A stretch of 64,000 nucleotides of DNA from Nocardia goodfellowii (GCF_017875645.1 NZ_JAGGMR010000001.1:7626001-7690000); one strand, 5' to 3'. Positions 44,055-53,371 are shown, counted from the first letter of the stretch. Notes: generated by a model not told the origin, from the letters alone. A program made the numbers and translations.

Positions 44055-45092
44055 GTGGCGGACAGCATATTTCCGGGGTCGGCCCCCGGGCCTCCGGCGG
44101 GCCGTCGCCACGAGCTATCGGACCCGATCGTCGAAATCGAGGACCTCACCAGGCAATTCACGCTGTACCGCAAGAACGGCAGGCGCTGGCGCAGGCAGCG
44201 CGACACACTGACCGCCGTCGACCAGATGACCTTCCGGATCGAACGCGGCGCCGCGGTCGGATATATCGGCGCCAATGGCGCGGGGAAATCCACCACCATC
44301 AAAATGCTCACCGGCATTCTCGTCCCGACCTCCGGCCGCGTACGCACCTGCGGCCTGGAACCGGTGCGCCAGCGCCGGGAACTGGCCTCGCGCGTCGGCG
44401 TGGTGTTCGGGCAGCGTTCGCAGCTGTGGTGGGATCTGCCGCTGCGCGAATCGTTTTCGATCCTGGCCGCGATCCATCGCCTGGACCCGGACATGACCCG
44501 CAAACGCACCTATGAACTGGTCGAACAACTGGAGATGGCGGAAACCCTGGACACCCCGGTGCGCCAGCTCTCGCTGGGCCAGCGCATGCGCGCGGAAGTC
44601 GCCGCGGCTCTGCTGCATTGCCCCGAACTGGTGATCCTCGACGAACCCACCATCGGCCTGGACGTGCTGTCCAAACAGCGGCTCCGGGAATTCCTGCGGG
44701 CCGAACGCGTCGACCGCGGCACCACCCTCTTGCTCACCACCCACGACATGGGCGACATCGAGCGGCTGTGTGACCGCGTGCTCGTCGTCGACCACGGACG
44801 TCTGGTCTACGACGGCTCGCTCACCGGCCTCGGCGCGACGGTGGGCGCACGGCGCGTCCTGGTGGTCGACCTGGCCGAGCCCACACCCGACCTGGTGGAC
44901 CTGCCCTGTCGCGCCGAACTGCTCACCAGCGAGGGCGAGGGCATCCGGCAGCGCCTCGCCTTCGACGCCCAGACCACCACGGCCGCACAGCTTCTCGCGG
45001 CCGTCTCCGACCGGGCCGAGGTCCGTGACCTGTCCATCGAGGAGCCGGAGATCGAGGACGTCGTCCGCCGGATCTACGAGTCCGCGCGCTGA
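44055..45092 (+). CDS. ABC-2 type transporter ATPase
   Basis: A 345-residue ATPase. Walker A is GANGAGKST, the signature is LSLGQRMRAE, Walker B is LVILDEPTIGLD, and the switch His lies in LTTHDMGDIERL. A C-terminal domain of about 80 residues is typical of ABC-2 systems with DUF990 permeases. GTG at 44055 is 3 bp from the stop of permease 2. It powers the two-permease exporter. An uncharged but proline-rich start (GSAPGPPAGRR) precedes the first strand. Confidence 0.93.
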   Translation: MADSIFPGSAPGPPAGRRHELSDPIVEIEDLTRQFTLYRKNGRRWRRQRDTLTAVDQMTFRIERGAAVGYIGANGAGKSTTIKMLTGILVPTSGRVRTCGLEPVRQRRELASRVGVVFGQRSQLWWDLPLRESFSILAAIHRLDPDMTRKRTYELVEQLEMAETLDTPVRQLSLGQRMRAEVAAALLHCPELVILDEPTIGLDVLSKQRLREFLRAERVDRGTTLLLTTHDMGDIERLCDRVLVVDHGRLVYDGSLTGLGATVGARRVLVVDLAEPTPDLVDLPCRAELLTSEGEGIRQRLAFDAQTTTAAQLLAAVSDRAEVRDLSIEEPEIEDVVRRIYESAR

Positions 45093-45183
45093 ACGAGCTC
45101 GAATATCGGTTGCGACATCCCGGCGTTGCGACCATACTGCTGGGCGTTCTTGCCGAACTTGTTGCCCTGGGGGGAATCTCGAC

Positions 45184-45513
45184 ATGCGCACATCTCGTCC
45201 GGCCGTGGTGGCCATCGGCGTCGTACTGATCGCCGTGCTGGTATTGACCATGAGTGGTTGCGGAAAGAGCAAGAAAAAGAAGAAGTATTCGAGCTCCTCG
45301 CCCGGTACCTCACAGACCACCGGCACGCCCTACCGCGACTGCGAGGAGGCCTGGCGCCTCGGTAACCCGCCGATCCGCAAGACGGACAAGGGCTACTCGA
45401 CCACCCTGGATCGGCTCGACGGCAAGGAAGACGGCGTCGCCTGCGCCACCCGCCCGAGTTCGACCCGGACCCCGACCAAGTCCCCCACGCGCACGCCGAC
45501 GAAGACCCGCTGA
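45184..45513 (+). CDS. Lipoprotein with excalibur calcium-binding domain
   Basis: A 109-residue precursor. A signal peptide (RTSRPAVVAIGVVLIAVLVL) leads to lipobox MSGC; the mature part begins GKSKKKKKYSSSS. An excalibur domain follows (DCEEAWRLGNPPI, then GYSTTLDRLDGKEDGVACA), with the acidic DxDxDG-like calcium loop slightly altered to DGKEDG. The C-terminus is a Thr/Pro/Lys-rich tail of short TPTKSPTRTPTK repeats. GGGGGGA precedes ATG 45184. It is probably anchored to the outer face of the membrane and may bind wall polymers. Confidence 0.85.
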   Translation: MRTSRPAVVAIGVVLIAVLVLTMSGCGKSKKKKKYSSSSPGTSQTTGTPYRDCEEAWRLGNPPIRKTDKGYSTTLDRLDGKEDGVACATRPSSTRTPTKSPTRTPTKTR

Positions 45514-45604
45514 GCGTCGCCGGAAGACAAATCGCCCCGGATCCACTGACCGCAACCTGATAGCGAACTTAGAGGCATGGGTGTTTCAAATCACCCCGAG
45601 CCGG

Positions 45605-45931
45605 TCAGCTCGGCGCTTGCCCGTGCGCGGAGTACAGGCTCACTTCGCCGCCCTCACCGAGGAACGCGTTCACCAACAGGATTCGCTCCGCGCGCAGGTC
45701 TTCCGGATGCGGTGACTGGGTGGTGATCGAGATCTGCGGGATCGCCGCCCAGTTCACCACGTAGCGTTCGGGCGGCCCGTCGTCGTCGGACAACCGCGCG
45801 AGCCGGAACACCGAGACCGTTTTCCGGACGACGAGGTTGCGGACGACCTCCGCGATTCGCTCGGGGTCTTCCAGCGCGAACATGAAGCCGAATGTGAGCT
45901 CGGGCGAGGACACGTAGGCAGGCACGAACAT
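45605..45931 (-). CDS. Conserved hypothetical protein
   Basis: A 108-residue protein starting MFVPAYVSSPELTFGFMFALEDPERIAEVV. It reads like an alpha/beta fold with no catalytic motif, signal peptide or membrane segment. A WAAIPQISITTQSP strand and ILLVNAFLGEGGEVSLYSAH end are the best-ordered parts. I do not recognise it. It is convergent with the excalibur gene (91-bp gap without an obvious hairpin). Confidence 0.6.
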   Translation of the reverse strand: MFVPAYVSSPELTFGFMFALEDPERIAEVVRNLVVRKTVSVFRLARLSDDDGPPERYVVNWAAIPQISITTQSPHPEDLRAERILLVNAFLGEGGEVSLYSAHGQAPS

Positions 45932-46348
45932 GGAGGTTAGTACATCTGTTCACGGTGCACAGCCGCCTCGCCCAAGGCGGTTGCCACCCATACGCTCTCG
46001 CTCTCGACCTCCGCGCCGCCGCCGCGACGCCGCCGCTCGGATGGCCGACGCCGCGTGACCGATCCGTAACGGCCATAACGATTTCCCGGCAACTGACGGT
46101 CTTTTACGCTATACGGTTGCACCGATCCGACTATCGCGCTTTCCTGAATATGTCCCGATTTTCTCGGGCCGTCTTCCTCATCGCATCGTCGCGGATTTCC
46201 CGGTTTCTTTGCCGTGCTGGTGGACTATGTGGGGGGCGTCCGAGGCCCGGGGCTGCGCCGGAGCCGAGGGGTGCCCCTCCCCGAAATCCTCCTCGGCCCT
46301 GGCGCATCCAAAACAGTCGAAACGAAAACCACCGCAAGGGCGTGCACC
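45932..46348. other. 417-bp intergenic region without recognised gene
   Basis: Contains the promoter regions of the flanking divergent genes. A small hairpin CCCGA-N4-TCGGG lies at about 46160-46174. A plus-strand frame is open back to 46214 but its Gly/Arg/Pro-rich sequence is not protein-like, so it is treated as leader DNA of the DUF4254 gene. The second half has many short GC-rich inverted arms. Confidence 0.4.
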
Positions 46349-46882
46349 ATGCAATACGCCGAGTCTACGAGTTCCCAGCCCCGCATCGGAACCGACGAGT
46401 TGCCGCATCGCTCAGCGCTGTTACGCGCGTTCCGCGAGCCCTCGAACCCCCGTCAGCACAAGCACCGCGTCCTGGACGCCGCGCACGAGTTGGTGGAGTG
46501 CCACGAGCGGCGCAGCCGGGCGCTCCGGGCGGCGCGCACACCCGATGCCGACCCCGGCCTCGTCGCGTCCCGCAGTCAACTGGTCGAGGACATCGACGGG
46601 CAGCGGCGCGAGCTGGTCGCCTGCATCGACGACTGGGTCGCCACGCATGTCGCCCACCGCACCGGCGCCTCGTTGCACACCGAAACCCTGGGCGCGGTGA
46701 TCGACCGGATGGCATCCAAATGGGTTGCGGCACAACGGGCTTTGCGAATGCTGGAGCCCAGCGCACCGCAGGTGGACGAGGACGCCCACCTGCAGTGGAC
46801 CAGGCTGGCCGAGCTGGCGGACGGCTACCAGGATCTGATCACCGACGTGGTCGAGCACCGGCGCCGGCTACCGGTCTGGTGA
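46349..46882 (+). CDS. DUF4254 domain protein
   Basis: A 177-residue mostly helical protein of the DUF4254 family. The diagnostic segment is HTETLGAVIDRMASKWVAAQRALRML, read in two halves. Another is the helical RSQLVEDIDGQRRELVACIDDW. ATG at 46349 has AAGGG at 8 bp. Function of the family is unknown; in some species such genes lie near cell-envelope glycosyltransferases. The next gene is convergent and only 4 bp away. Confidence 0.82.
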   Translation: MQYAESTSSQPRIGTDELPHRSALLRAFREPSNPRQHKHRVLDAAHELVECHERRSRALRAARTPDADPGLVASRSQLVEDIDGQRRELVACIDDWVATHVAHRTGASLHTETLGAVIDRMASKWVAAQRALRMLEPSAPQVDEDAHLQWTRLAELADGYQDLITDVVEHRRRLPVW

Positions 46883-46886
46883 GCGG

Positions 46887-47228
46887 CTAGCGGTTGTCGC
46901 CGGGTTCCACGATTTCCGGCTCGATGATCTCGGGCTCGACGACCTCGGCCGTGACGAACGAGGTGCCCGTGGGCGGCGCCGGTTCCGTCTCCTCGTCGTA
47001 GGAGGTGCCGGCCTCGGCGGCCTCGGTGTCCGAGTGCTCCATCGCGTCGCGCCGGGCGGCCGCGGCCGCCTCGTTCATCTCGATGGCGTCGGTGATCCAA
47101 TCGCCGATCTCCCGGGTCACCTCCGCCACGGTGCCGGTGATGATGGAGGCGATATTGCCGACATGTCTGGCACCCGAAGCGGTCAATTCTTGAATCAGAT
47201 CTTTGTTACTTTCGAATTTCCCGATCAT
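46887..47228 (-). CDS. Hypothetical small acidic protein
   Basis: A 113-residue protein, helical in its first half (MIGKFESNKDLIQELTASG, IITGTVAEVTREIGDWI) and acidic and low-complexity afterwards (EAAEAGTSYDEETEP, then repeats of VEPEIIEPEIVEP). No signal peptide. It begins immediately before the desaturase stop on the same strand (the two genes touch), so it is probably translated from the desaturase operon. The N-terminus resembles the small helical proteins beside membrane desaturases, but the role is unknown. Confidence 0.6.
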   Translation of the reverse strand: MIGKFESNKDLIQELTASGARHVGNIASIITGTVAEVTREIGDWITDAIEMNEAAAAARRDAMEHSDTEAAEAGTSYDEETEPAPPTGTSFVTAEVVEPEIIEPEIVEPGDNR

Positions 47229-48377
47229 TCACACACCGACTTCGCTTGCCTTTCGCTGACGCATCACGATAACACTGGGCGCGGACTCCGATGAGACCAG
47301 CGAAGGCGGCAGCGCGAGTTTGCAAATCTTCCACCACACCGACGCGACCTGCTTGCTCAGCGGGCCGGTGTTGTAGGGCAGACCGTACTTCTCACACAGC
47401 TCGCGCACCTCCGGCGCCATCTCCGGATAACGGTTCGCCGGCAGATCCGGGAAGAGGTGGTGCTCGATCTGGTGCGACAAATTGCCGGACATGATGTGGA
47501 ACAGCTTGCTACCGCTGATATTCGCCGAACCCAGCATCTGCCGCACGTACCACTCGCCGCGCGTCTCCTCGGCCGTCTCCTCCTCGGTGAACGTTTGTAC
47601 GCCGGTCGGGAAGTGCCCGCAGAAGATGATCGAGTAGGCCCAGACATTGCGGACCAGGTTGGCGGTGACGTTCCCTGCCAAGGTGCTGGCGAACAGCGGA
47701 CCGGTCAGCGCCGGGAAGATCAGGTAATCCTTGAGTACCTGCTTGCCCGCTTTGCGCCACTGGCCCTTCACCAGCTTCTTGACATCGGACCAGGAGCGCC
47801 GGCCGCGCACGATGTTCTCGACCTCGAGGTCGTGGCCCATCACGCCCCACTCGAACAGCATCATCAGCGCGAAGGCGTACAGCGGCTGCCCCAGGCGCAG
47901 CGGGTTCCACTCCTGCGACTCGTCCATCCGCAGAATGCCGTAACCGATGTCACGGTCCTTGTTGTGGATGTTGGTGAAGGTGTGGTGCATGTAGTTGTGC
48001 GAGTGCCGCCACTGGTCGGCCGGGCAGACCGTATCCCATTCGAACTCACGGGAATTCAGATCCGGCTCGCGCATCCAGTCGTACTGGCCGTGCATCACGT
48101 TGTGGCCGATCTCCATGTTGTCCAGGATCTTGGACACACTCAGCGCGGCCACCGCCGCCAGCCAGACCGGCGGCAGGAAACCCAGGTACATCAGTCCGCG
48201 CCCGGCGATCTCGAAACCGCGCTGCGCCTTGATGATCGAGTAGATGTATTCACGGTCGCGGTCGCCCAGATCGGCGACGACGCGGGCCCGCAGATCATCG
48301 AGCGCCTTACCCAGCTCCTCGATCTGATCCGGGGTCAGGACCAACGGTCCATCTTTGGTTTCGGTCAGAATCGTCAT
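47229..48377 (-). CDS. desA3: Membrane acyl-CoA/linoleoyl-type desaturase (DesA3-like)
   Basis: A 382-residue membrane-bound desaturase. The three histidine boxes that bind the di-iron centre are HNVMHGQYDW, HSHNYMHH and HQIEHHLFPDLP. Hydrophobic regions at about 60-85 and 225-250 give the four-TM topology. The family introduces double bonds in stearoyl-CoA; the M. tuberculosis counterpart is DesA3 (Rv3229c). Here it follows a ferredoxin-type reductase gene (24-bp gap), the same order as Rv3230c-Rv3229c. Upstream is a TetR regulator. The product alters membrane lipid fluidity. Confidence 0.9.
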   Translation of the reverse strand: MTILTETKDGPLVLTPDQIEELGKALDDLRARVVADLGDRDREYIYSIIKAQRGFEIAGRGLMYLGFLPPVWLAAVAALSVSKILDNMEIGHNVMHGQYDWMREPDLNSREFEWDTVCPADQWRHSHNYMHHTFTNIHNKDRDIGYGILRMDESQEWNPLRLGQPLYAFALMMLFEWGVMGHDLEVENIVRGRRSWSDVKKLVKGQWRKAGKQVLKDYLIFPALTGPLFASTLAGNVTANLVRNVWAYSIIFCGHFPTGVQTFTEEETAEETRGEWYVRQMLGSANISGSKLFHIMSGNLSHQIEHHLFPDLPANRYPEMAPEVRELCEKYGLPYNTGPLSKQVASVWWKICKLALPPSLVSSESAPSVIVMRQRKASEVGV

Positions 48378-48401
48378 GATTGTTCCCCTGTCGTTGTCTC
48401 G

Positions 48402-49526
48402 TCAGACGTCGATCTCGACGTCGCCCACCGGCGCACTGATGCACAACTGGATGGGCTGGTCCGGGTCACTGTTCGTTTCCCCGGTGCGGACATTGCGTGT
48501 ACAGCCGGTACGGCGAACCGCGGTGCAGGAGAAGCAGATTCCCATCCGGCACCCGTACTCCGGGCTCAGCCCGGCGGCCTCGGCCTGCTCCAGCAGCGTC
48601 GCGCCGTTATTGGCGACGCTTACCCCGCTGGCCGCGAAACCAACCGTCCCGTGCACCTCGACGTCGTCGGCCGGGGCCAGCGTGAGGGTGAACTCCTCGG
48701 TGTGCAGCCGGTCGTCCAGCTGCTCGGCCTCATAGACCTTGCGCACCGCGTCCATCAGGGCCTGCGGCCCGCAGACGAAGGTCTGGGCATCGGCGAACCA
48801 GGGTGCGACGCGTTCCAATTCGTCGTAGTCGAAGTACCCGGTGCCGCTGATTTCCGTGCACGAGCGCACGGTGACCGGCTCGAGCTCGTCCGCCGCGTGC
48901 CGCCCGGGATAGCGCAGCTCGATGCGGAAGTTGCTGTGCGCCCGCGCGATTGCGTCGAGTTCGGCCCGATGCGGCACCAGCACCGGCGATTTCGCGTAAT
49001 GCAGGAAGGTGAGGTCACCTCGGTAGTCCTCCGCCGCCAGCGTGCGCAGCATCGACAGCACCGGCGTGATGCCGCTGCCGCCGCTGATCAGCAGGATCCG
49101 CTCGGGGCGGGTCTCGGGCAGCGCGAAGGTGCCGGCCGCCGGTTCGAGGTCGACCACCATGCCGGGTTCGGCATGCTGGTACAGATGCTGCGAGACCAGC
49201 CCACCCGTATGGGATTTGATCGTGAGCTGAATGTGCTTGTCCCGGCGGCTCTCCGGATTGACCGGCGAGTAGCACCGGGTGTGCCGGACACCGTCGATCA
49301 CCACACCGATCTGGACGTACTGGCCCGCGGTGTGCCCCCGCCACTGCCGGGTGGGACGCAAGGTCAGCGTCACCGAGCCCGGCGTCGAGCGGCGCACATG
49401 GGTGACCTCGGCCCGCAACCGCCGCGCGGTCAGAGTCGGCCGGATCAGTTCCAGGTATCGGTCCAGCGGGTGCGGCGTGGTCAGCGTCTGCACCACATCG
49501 ATGAGATCCACCATTTGGTTCTCCAT
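48402..49526 (-). CDS. Ferredoxin-NAD(P)H reductase, electron donor for the desaturase
   Basis: A 374-residue three-domain reductase of the phthalate-dioxygenase-reductase type. FAD-binding barrel with RCYSPVNPE (about 90-98), NAD-binding domain with ILLISGGSGITPVLSML (about 145-160) and C-terminal plant-type [2Fe-2S] ferredoxin with CRMGICFSC followed by a late Cys (TGCTRN). It passes electrons from NAD(P)H to the adjacent membrane desaturase (as Rv3230c does for DesA3). It is the first gene of the operon, with the divergent TetR 135 bp away. Confidence 0.92.
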   Translation of the reverse strand: MENQMVDLIDVVQTLTTPHPLDRYLELIRPTLTARRLRAEVTHVRRSTPGSVTLTLRPTRQWRGHTAGQYVQIGVVIDGVRHTRCYSPVNPESRRDKHIQLTIKSHTGGLVSQHLYQHAEPGMVVDLEPAAGTFALPETRPERILLISGGSGITPVLSMLRTLAAEDYRGDLTFLHYAKSPVLVPHRAELDAIARAHSNFRIELRYPGRHAADELEPVTVRSCTEISGTGYFDYDELERVAPWFADAQTFVCGPQALMDAVRKVYEAEQLDDRLHTEEFTLTLAPADDVEVHGTVGFAASGVSVANNGATLLEQAEAAGLSPEYGCRMGICFSCTAVRRTGCTRNVRTGETNSDPDQPIQLCISAPVGDVEIDV

Positions 49527-49574
49527 GCCTCTTTTCGGGGCTACGGCGTGCGGTCCAGAATTTCAGTGCACGCC

Positions 49575-49597
49575 TGTACACTCAACTAGTGTGACTG
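49575..49597. promoter_or_regulatory. Candidate operator between reductase/desaturase operon and tetR
   Basis: ACACT-CAACT-AGTGT (49578-49592) is a perfect 5-bp-arm inverted repeat inside the 135-bp divergent region, extended by TGTACA at 49575-49580 and by TGAC on the right. TACACT may double as a -10. Binding by the adjacent TetR is a positional inference. Confidence 0.5.
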
Positions 49598-49661
49598 ATG
49601 ACCCCGTGCCGGTGTCAACCGGCAGATTGTGTGACCCGAACAACATCCCCAGAAGGTGCGT

Positions 49662-50303
49662 ATGGTGAACGGATGTATGCTCACCGAGATGAATGAGCAG
49701 GCAGCGACGCGAAACGAGCGCAAGGAACGGACCCGCCAGGCACTGGTGGACGGCACCCTCGCACTCGCCGCCGAACGTGGTTTCGCGGCTTTGAGCCTGC
49801 GCGAGATCGCCCGCTCGGCCGGCATCGTCCCGACGGCCTTCTACCGGCATTTCGCCTCCTTGGACGACCTGGGCGCCACCTTGGTCGACGACGGCGTCAC
49901 CGCACTGCGCCTAGCCCTGCGCGAGGTCCGCCGCAGCCCCGACGCCGGCGTATCCGCTTCGGTCCGCTTCGTATTCGAACAGGTGGACCCCAAGCGCGAC
50001 CTGTTCGGCTTCCTCATCCGCGAACGCCACGGCGGCTCCGCGGCACTGCGCCAAGCCATCACCACCGAGTTGCACCTGATCGTCCGGGAACTCGTCGCCG
50101 ACCTCTCCCGCATCCCCGCCCTGGACTCCTGGGCCCCGCGGGATCTGGAGATCGCCGCCGACCTCATCGTCGGCACCGTCATCCACGGCATCGGCGGCTA
50201 CATCGCCGCTCCCGCGCGGGAGCAGAAGCCGATCGTCGACCGCACCGTGCACCAGGTTCGCCTGGTCGCCCTGGGCATGGGCGTCTGGAAGCCCGGCACC
50301 TAG
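49662..50303 (+). CDS. TetR-family regulator of the desaturase operon
   Basis: A 213-residue TetR protein. The HTH (about 20-65) reads TRQALVDGTLALAAERGFAAL followed by SLREIARSAGIVPTAFYRHF. The ligand domain is helical, with a DLIVGTVIHGIGGYI helix near 170. ATG at 49662 has AGAAGG at 5 bp; an in-frame GTG at 49656 is the alternative. The divergent position and lipid-related neighbours suggest a fatty-acyl-responsive repressor analogous to Pseudomonas DesT. Confidence 0.87.
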   Translation: MVNGCMLTEMNEQAATRNERKERTRQALVDGTLALAAERGFAALSLREIARSAGIVPTAFYRHFASLDDLGATLVDDGVTALRLALREVRRSPDAGVSASVRFVFEQVDPKRDLFGFLIRERHGGSAALRQAITTELHLIVRELVADLSRIPALDSWAPRDLEIAADLIVGTVIHGIGGYIAAPAREQKPIVDRTVHQVRLVALGMGVWKPGT

Positions 50304-50395
50304 CCTCCCCCGCGCCATCCTGGGCGGGCCGCGGATCGCGCGATGCCCGGGACAGGCGACTCTTATCGAAGGCAATTTTTTATGCCCTCTTGCGC

Positions 50396-50446
50396 ACAGC
50401 GTTCGCACATGCGTACATTGTTCAGCACACGGGAACAGCGTTCGCA
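50396..50446. repeat. 12-bp direct repeat upstream of the serine hydrolase
   Basis: ACAGCGTTCGCA occurs at 50396-50407 and again at 50435-50446, 39 bp apart start to start (almost four helical turns). It lies 40-90 bp before the ATG of the hydrolase gene. It could be a pair of activator or repressor sites on one face of the helix. Confidence 0.5.
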
Positions 50447-50485
50447 AACGCACCGGCAAGCGAAGCCAGAGAAAGAGGCAAGACC

Positions 50486-51911
50486 ATGGGCACGACCGTC
50501 AGCGCGAGCAACAACGACATCCGGGCAACCGAAGGTGACCGCTTCTCGGTCGCACACTGGCAGGAACGACTGGACACGTTGCGCGCCGCCCGCAATGTGC
50601 CGGGCGCCGCCCTGGCCGTCCTCGTGGACGGGCACATCCATGAGCTGGCCAGCGGCCTACTGCACCGGGGCACGGGCGTCGAGGTCACCACCGACTCGGT
50701 GTTTCTCTGCGGTTCGATCGCCAAGGTCTACACGGCGACGCTGATCATGCAGCTGGTCGACGAGGGCAAACTCGATCTCGACGCCCCGGTGATCGACGTG
50801 CTGCCCGAATTCGCGGTCCCGGACGCGGCGGCCACCGAGATCATCACCACCCGCCAATTGCTTTCGCACACCGCGGGTTTGACCAATGACTTCAACTACG
50901 ACAGCGGCCGCGGTGATGACTGCCTGGCCGAGTTCGTCAAGGCCGCACGCGAGGTACCGCAGGACTGCCCCACCGGCACCACCTTCTCCTATGGCGGCAT
51001 CGGCTACGTCGTGATGGGCCGGATGATCGAGGTGCTGACCGGGCTGACCTGGGACCAGGCCGTCGTCGAGCGCTTGGCGAGACCGCTCGGCCTGGAGCGC
51101 ACGGTAACTCTGCCGGAGCAGGCGCTGAAGTTCCGCACCGCGATGAGTCACCTCGGTGCGCCGGGTCTCGACCCGGACCCGGCGCCGGAGTGGGATCTGA
51201 TGCCGCGCTCGGTGGCGCCCGCGGCCCGGATCATCCAGCGCGGGCGATATGGCCCGTTTCGCGCAGATGCACCTGTCCGGCGGCCTCGCCCAGGACGGCA
51301 CCCGAGTGCTCAGCGCGGAAGCGACGGCGGCGATGCAGCGCCGCGAGATCGACTGTCTCGACAAGTGGACCGTCAGCGGGGACGGGCAGGGCCTGGGGTG
51401 GGTGCTGAACAACTGGAACGGTGTAGCCGGCTTCGGCCATGACGGCGCGGCCATCGGACAGTACGGCTACCTGCGCGTCATTCCCTCGGCCGGCATGGCG
51501 ATCGTGCTACTGACCAACGGTGGCGGCGCCCGGCAGCTCTACTCCGATCTGTTCCGGGAACTGCTGGGCGAATTGGCCGGGGTGACCATGCCCGAACCGT
51601 TCGCGCCTCCGGCGCATCCGCCCGCGGTCTCGATCGCTCCGCACGTCGGCAGCTATCGGCGTGCCGGTGTCGTGATCACCGTCGAGGAACGGGACGGCAA
51701 GGCGCACATGCTGTACGAGTTCGTCGACTCGATGGCCGGTATGTCGCCGCCCCTGAGTATCGACCTGACCCCGGTCAGCGAAACCGTCTGGGCCGGAACG
51801 GGTGCGGGGCCGTCCTTCAGCGAAGGCTATATGCCGGTGATCTTCTCGGTACTGGCCAACGGTGTCCCCTGCGTGGTGGTCGGCACGCGGGCCACACCCA
51901 AGACCGACTGA
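50486..51911 (+). pseudogene. Class C beta-lactamase/serine hydrolase, split by a +1 frameshift
   Basis: The first frame (ATG 50486) carries SVFLCGSIAKVYTA with the SxxK catalytic pair (SIAK), then YGGIGYVVMG with the YxN-like second motif, before drifting out of phase after RSVAPAARII. The next frame resumes at about 51237 with SAGDMARFAQMHLSGG and runs to 51911, including GFGHDGAAIGQYGY (HxG triad). Removing one C at 51235-51236 would fuse them into one protein of about 474 residues. A PBP-like amidase or esterase is more likely than a true beta-lactamase. Either a pseudogene or a sequencing error. Confidence 0.82.
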
Positions 51912-51924
51912 CCCGAATGCTGGT

Positions 51925-51949
51925 GCCCCGCCGGTCGATCCGGCGGGGC
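51925..51949. terminator. Hairpin terminator between convergent genes
   Basis: Perfect 10-bp arms GCCCCGCCGG (51925-51934) and CCGGCGGGGC (51940-51949) with a 5-nt loop lie between the hydrolase stop and the convergent transporter stop. No T-run. It can serve both strands. Confidence 0.7.
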
Positions 51950-51958
51950 TTCCGCACG

Positions 51959-53314
51959 TCAGCTCGCGGCGTCGACCGGCCCGCGTTCCGGCGGCGCGAC
52001 CGCGAGCAACGCGGCCAGCCCCGCGCCCAGCACCAGCAGCAGTCCGATGATGCCCACCCGTTCCGCACCCTCGCCGTCACCGCCGAACAGCGCGACGAAC
52101 GTGCCGAAAAGCGTTGGGGCGAGGAAGGACGCGGCACGCCCGGTCGTCGTGTACAGCCCGAAGTACTGACCCTCGCGTCCCGGCGGAGTCAGCCTGGTCA
52201 GGAACGACCGCGCCGAGGCCTGGGCGGGGCCGACCGAAACGGTCAGCAGCAGACCGAAAATCCAGAACATCAGCGAACCGGACACGAACAGCAGCACGGT
52301 GCCCCACACCAGCATCGACGTCAGCGACACCACGATCACCAGCTTGGGCCCGAGCCGGTCGTCGAATCGGCCCGCGACGATCGCCCCCAGTGCCGCAACC
52401 ACATTCGCGGCGACGCCGAACAGCAGCACGCGGGCATCGGTGAAGCCGTAGACCTGCACAGCGAGTACCGCGCCGAAGGTGAACACCCCCGCCAAGCCGT
52501 CCCGGAAGATGGCACTGGCGATCAGGAAGAAGACGGTGCGCTGATCGGTGGCCCAGAGTTCGGTCAGATCTCGCCACAGCACCTTGTACGACCCGAAGAA
52601 CCCAGCCCGCGCGGCTCCGGGATCGGCGTCGGTGCGCGGCAATTCGGGCACGGCGAACAGCACGGGCAGCGCGAACAAGGCGAACCACACCGCCGCCAGT
52701 ACCGCGACCAGACGAATGTTCAACCCGTCAGCCGTCGGTATGCCGAAGATGCCGCGGTGGTCACCGTCACCGGAGATGAAACCCAGATAGCAGGCGAGCA
52801 GCAGGAAGATGCCGCCGAAATAGCCCATGGCCCAGCCGAAACCGGAGACCCGGCCCACCGTCGCCGGCGTGGAGACCTGCCGCAACATGGCGTTGTAGGG
52901 CACATTCGACAGCTCGAAGGCGGCGGAGCCGATCGCCAGCAGCGCCAGGCCCAGCCACAGGTAGCGGGGCTCGTCCCGCACGAAGAACAACGCGGCCATC
53001 GACAGGATGGTGATCCCGGTCAGCACGGCAAGGGAAAGTTTGCGTTTCGCGGTGGCGTCGAACCACTGCCCGGCCACCGGCGCGGTGACCGCGACCACGA
53101 ACCCGGAGAGGCCGAGCGCGAAACCCAGCCAGGCACCGGGCGAAATGCCGCCCGGCCGGCCCTCGCCTACCTCGTCCACCAGGTACACGGAGAAGACGAA
53201 GGTAAGAATCACGGCGTGGAAAGCGGCGGACCCCCAGTCCCACAGCGCCCACGAGACCACTTGCCGGCGCCCAGCGGCCTGCCCCACGGTCGCCTCGGCG
53301 TTCACCTCCGTCAT
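51959..53314 (-). CDS. UMF1-type (Atg22-like) MFS transporter
   Basis: A 451-residue membrane protein with 12 hydrophobic segments. The start VSWALWDWGSAAFHAVILTFVF, read in two parts, is the UMF1/Atg22 signature (normally WALYDWANSAF). Other family segments are APVAGQWFDATAKRKL and a YNAMLRQVSTPATVGRVSGFGWAMGYFGG helix pair. Related proteins export amino acids or unknown small molecules. It is divergent from the PadR regulator (104-bp gap with a perfect TATGCA palindrome), suggesting PadR control. Confidence 0.88.
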   Translation of the reverse strand: MTEVNAEATVGQAAGRRQVVSWALWDWGSAAFHAVILTFVFSVYLVDEVGEGRPGGISPGAWLGFALGLSGFVVAVTAPVAGQWFDATAKRKLSLAVLTGITILSMAALFFVRDEPRYLWLGLALLAIGSAAFELSNVPYNAMLRQVSTPATVGRVSGFGWAMGYFGGIFLLLACYLGFISGDGDHRGIFGIPTADGLNIRLVAVLAAVWFALFALPVLFAVPELPRTDADPGAARAGFFGSYKVLWRDLTELWATDQRTVFFLIASAIFRDGLAGVFTFGAVLAVQVYGFTDARVLLFGVAANVVAALGAIVAGRFDDRLGPKLVIVVSLTSMLVWGTVLLFVSGSLMFWIFGLLLTVSVGPAQASARSFLTRLTPPGREGQYFGLYTTTGRAASFLAPTLFGTFVALFGGDGEGAERVGIIGLLLVLGAGLAALLAVAPPERGPVDAAS

Positions 53315-53371
53315 GCGCCGGAGCTTAGTGGCGTCCGCGGAAGAATGCGGGCTAACACCCCACGAGCACGG

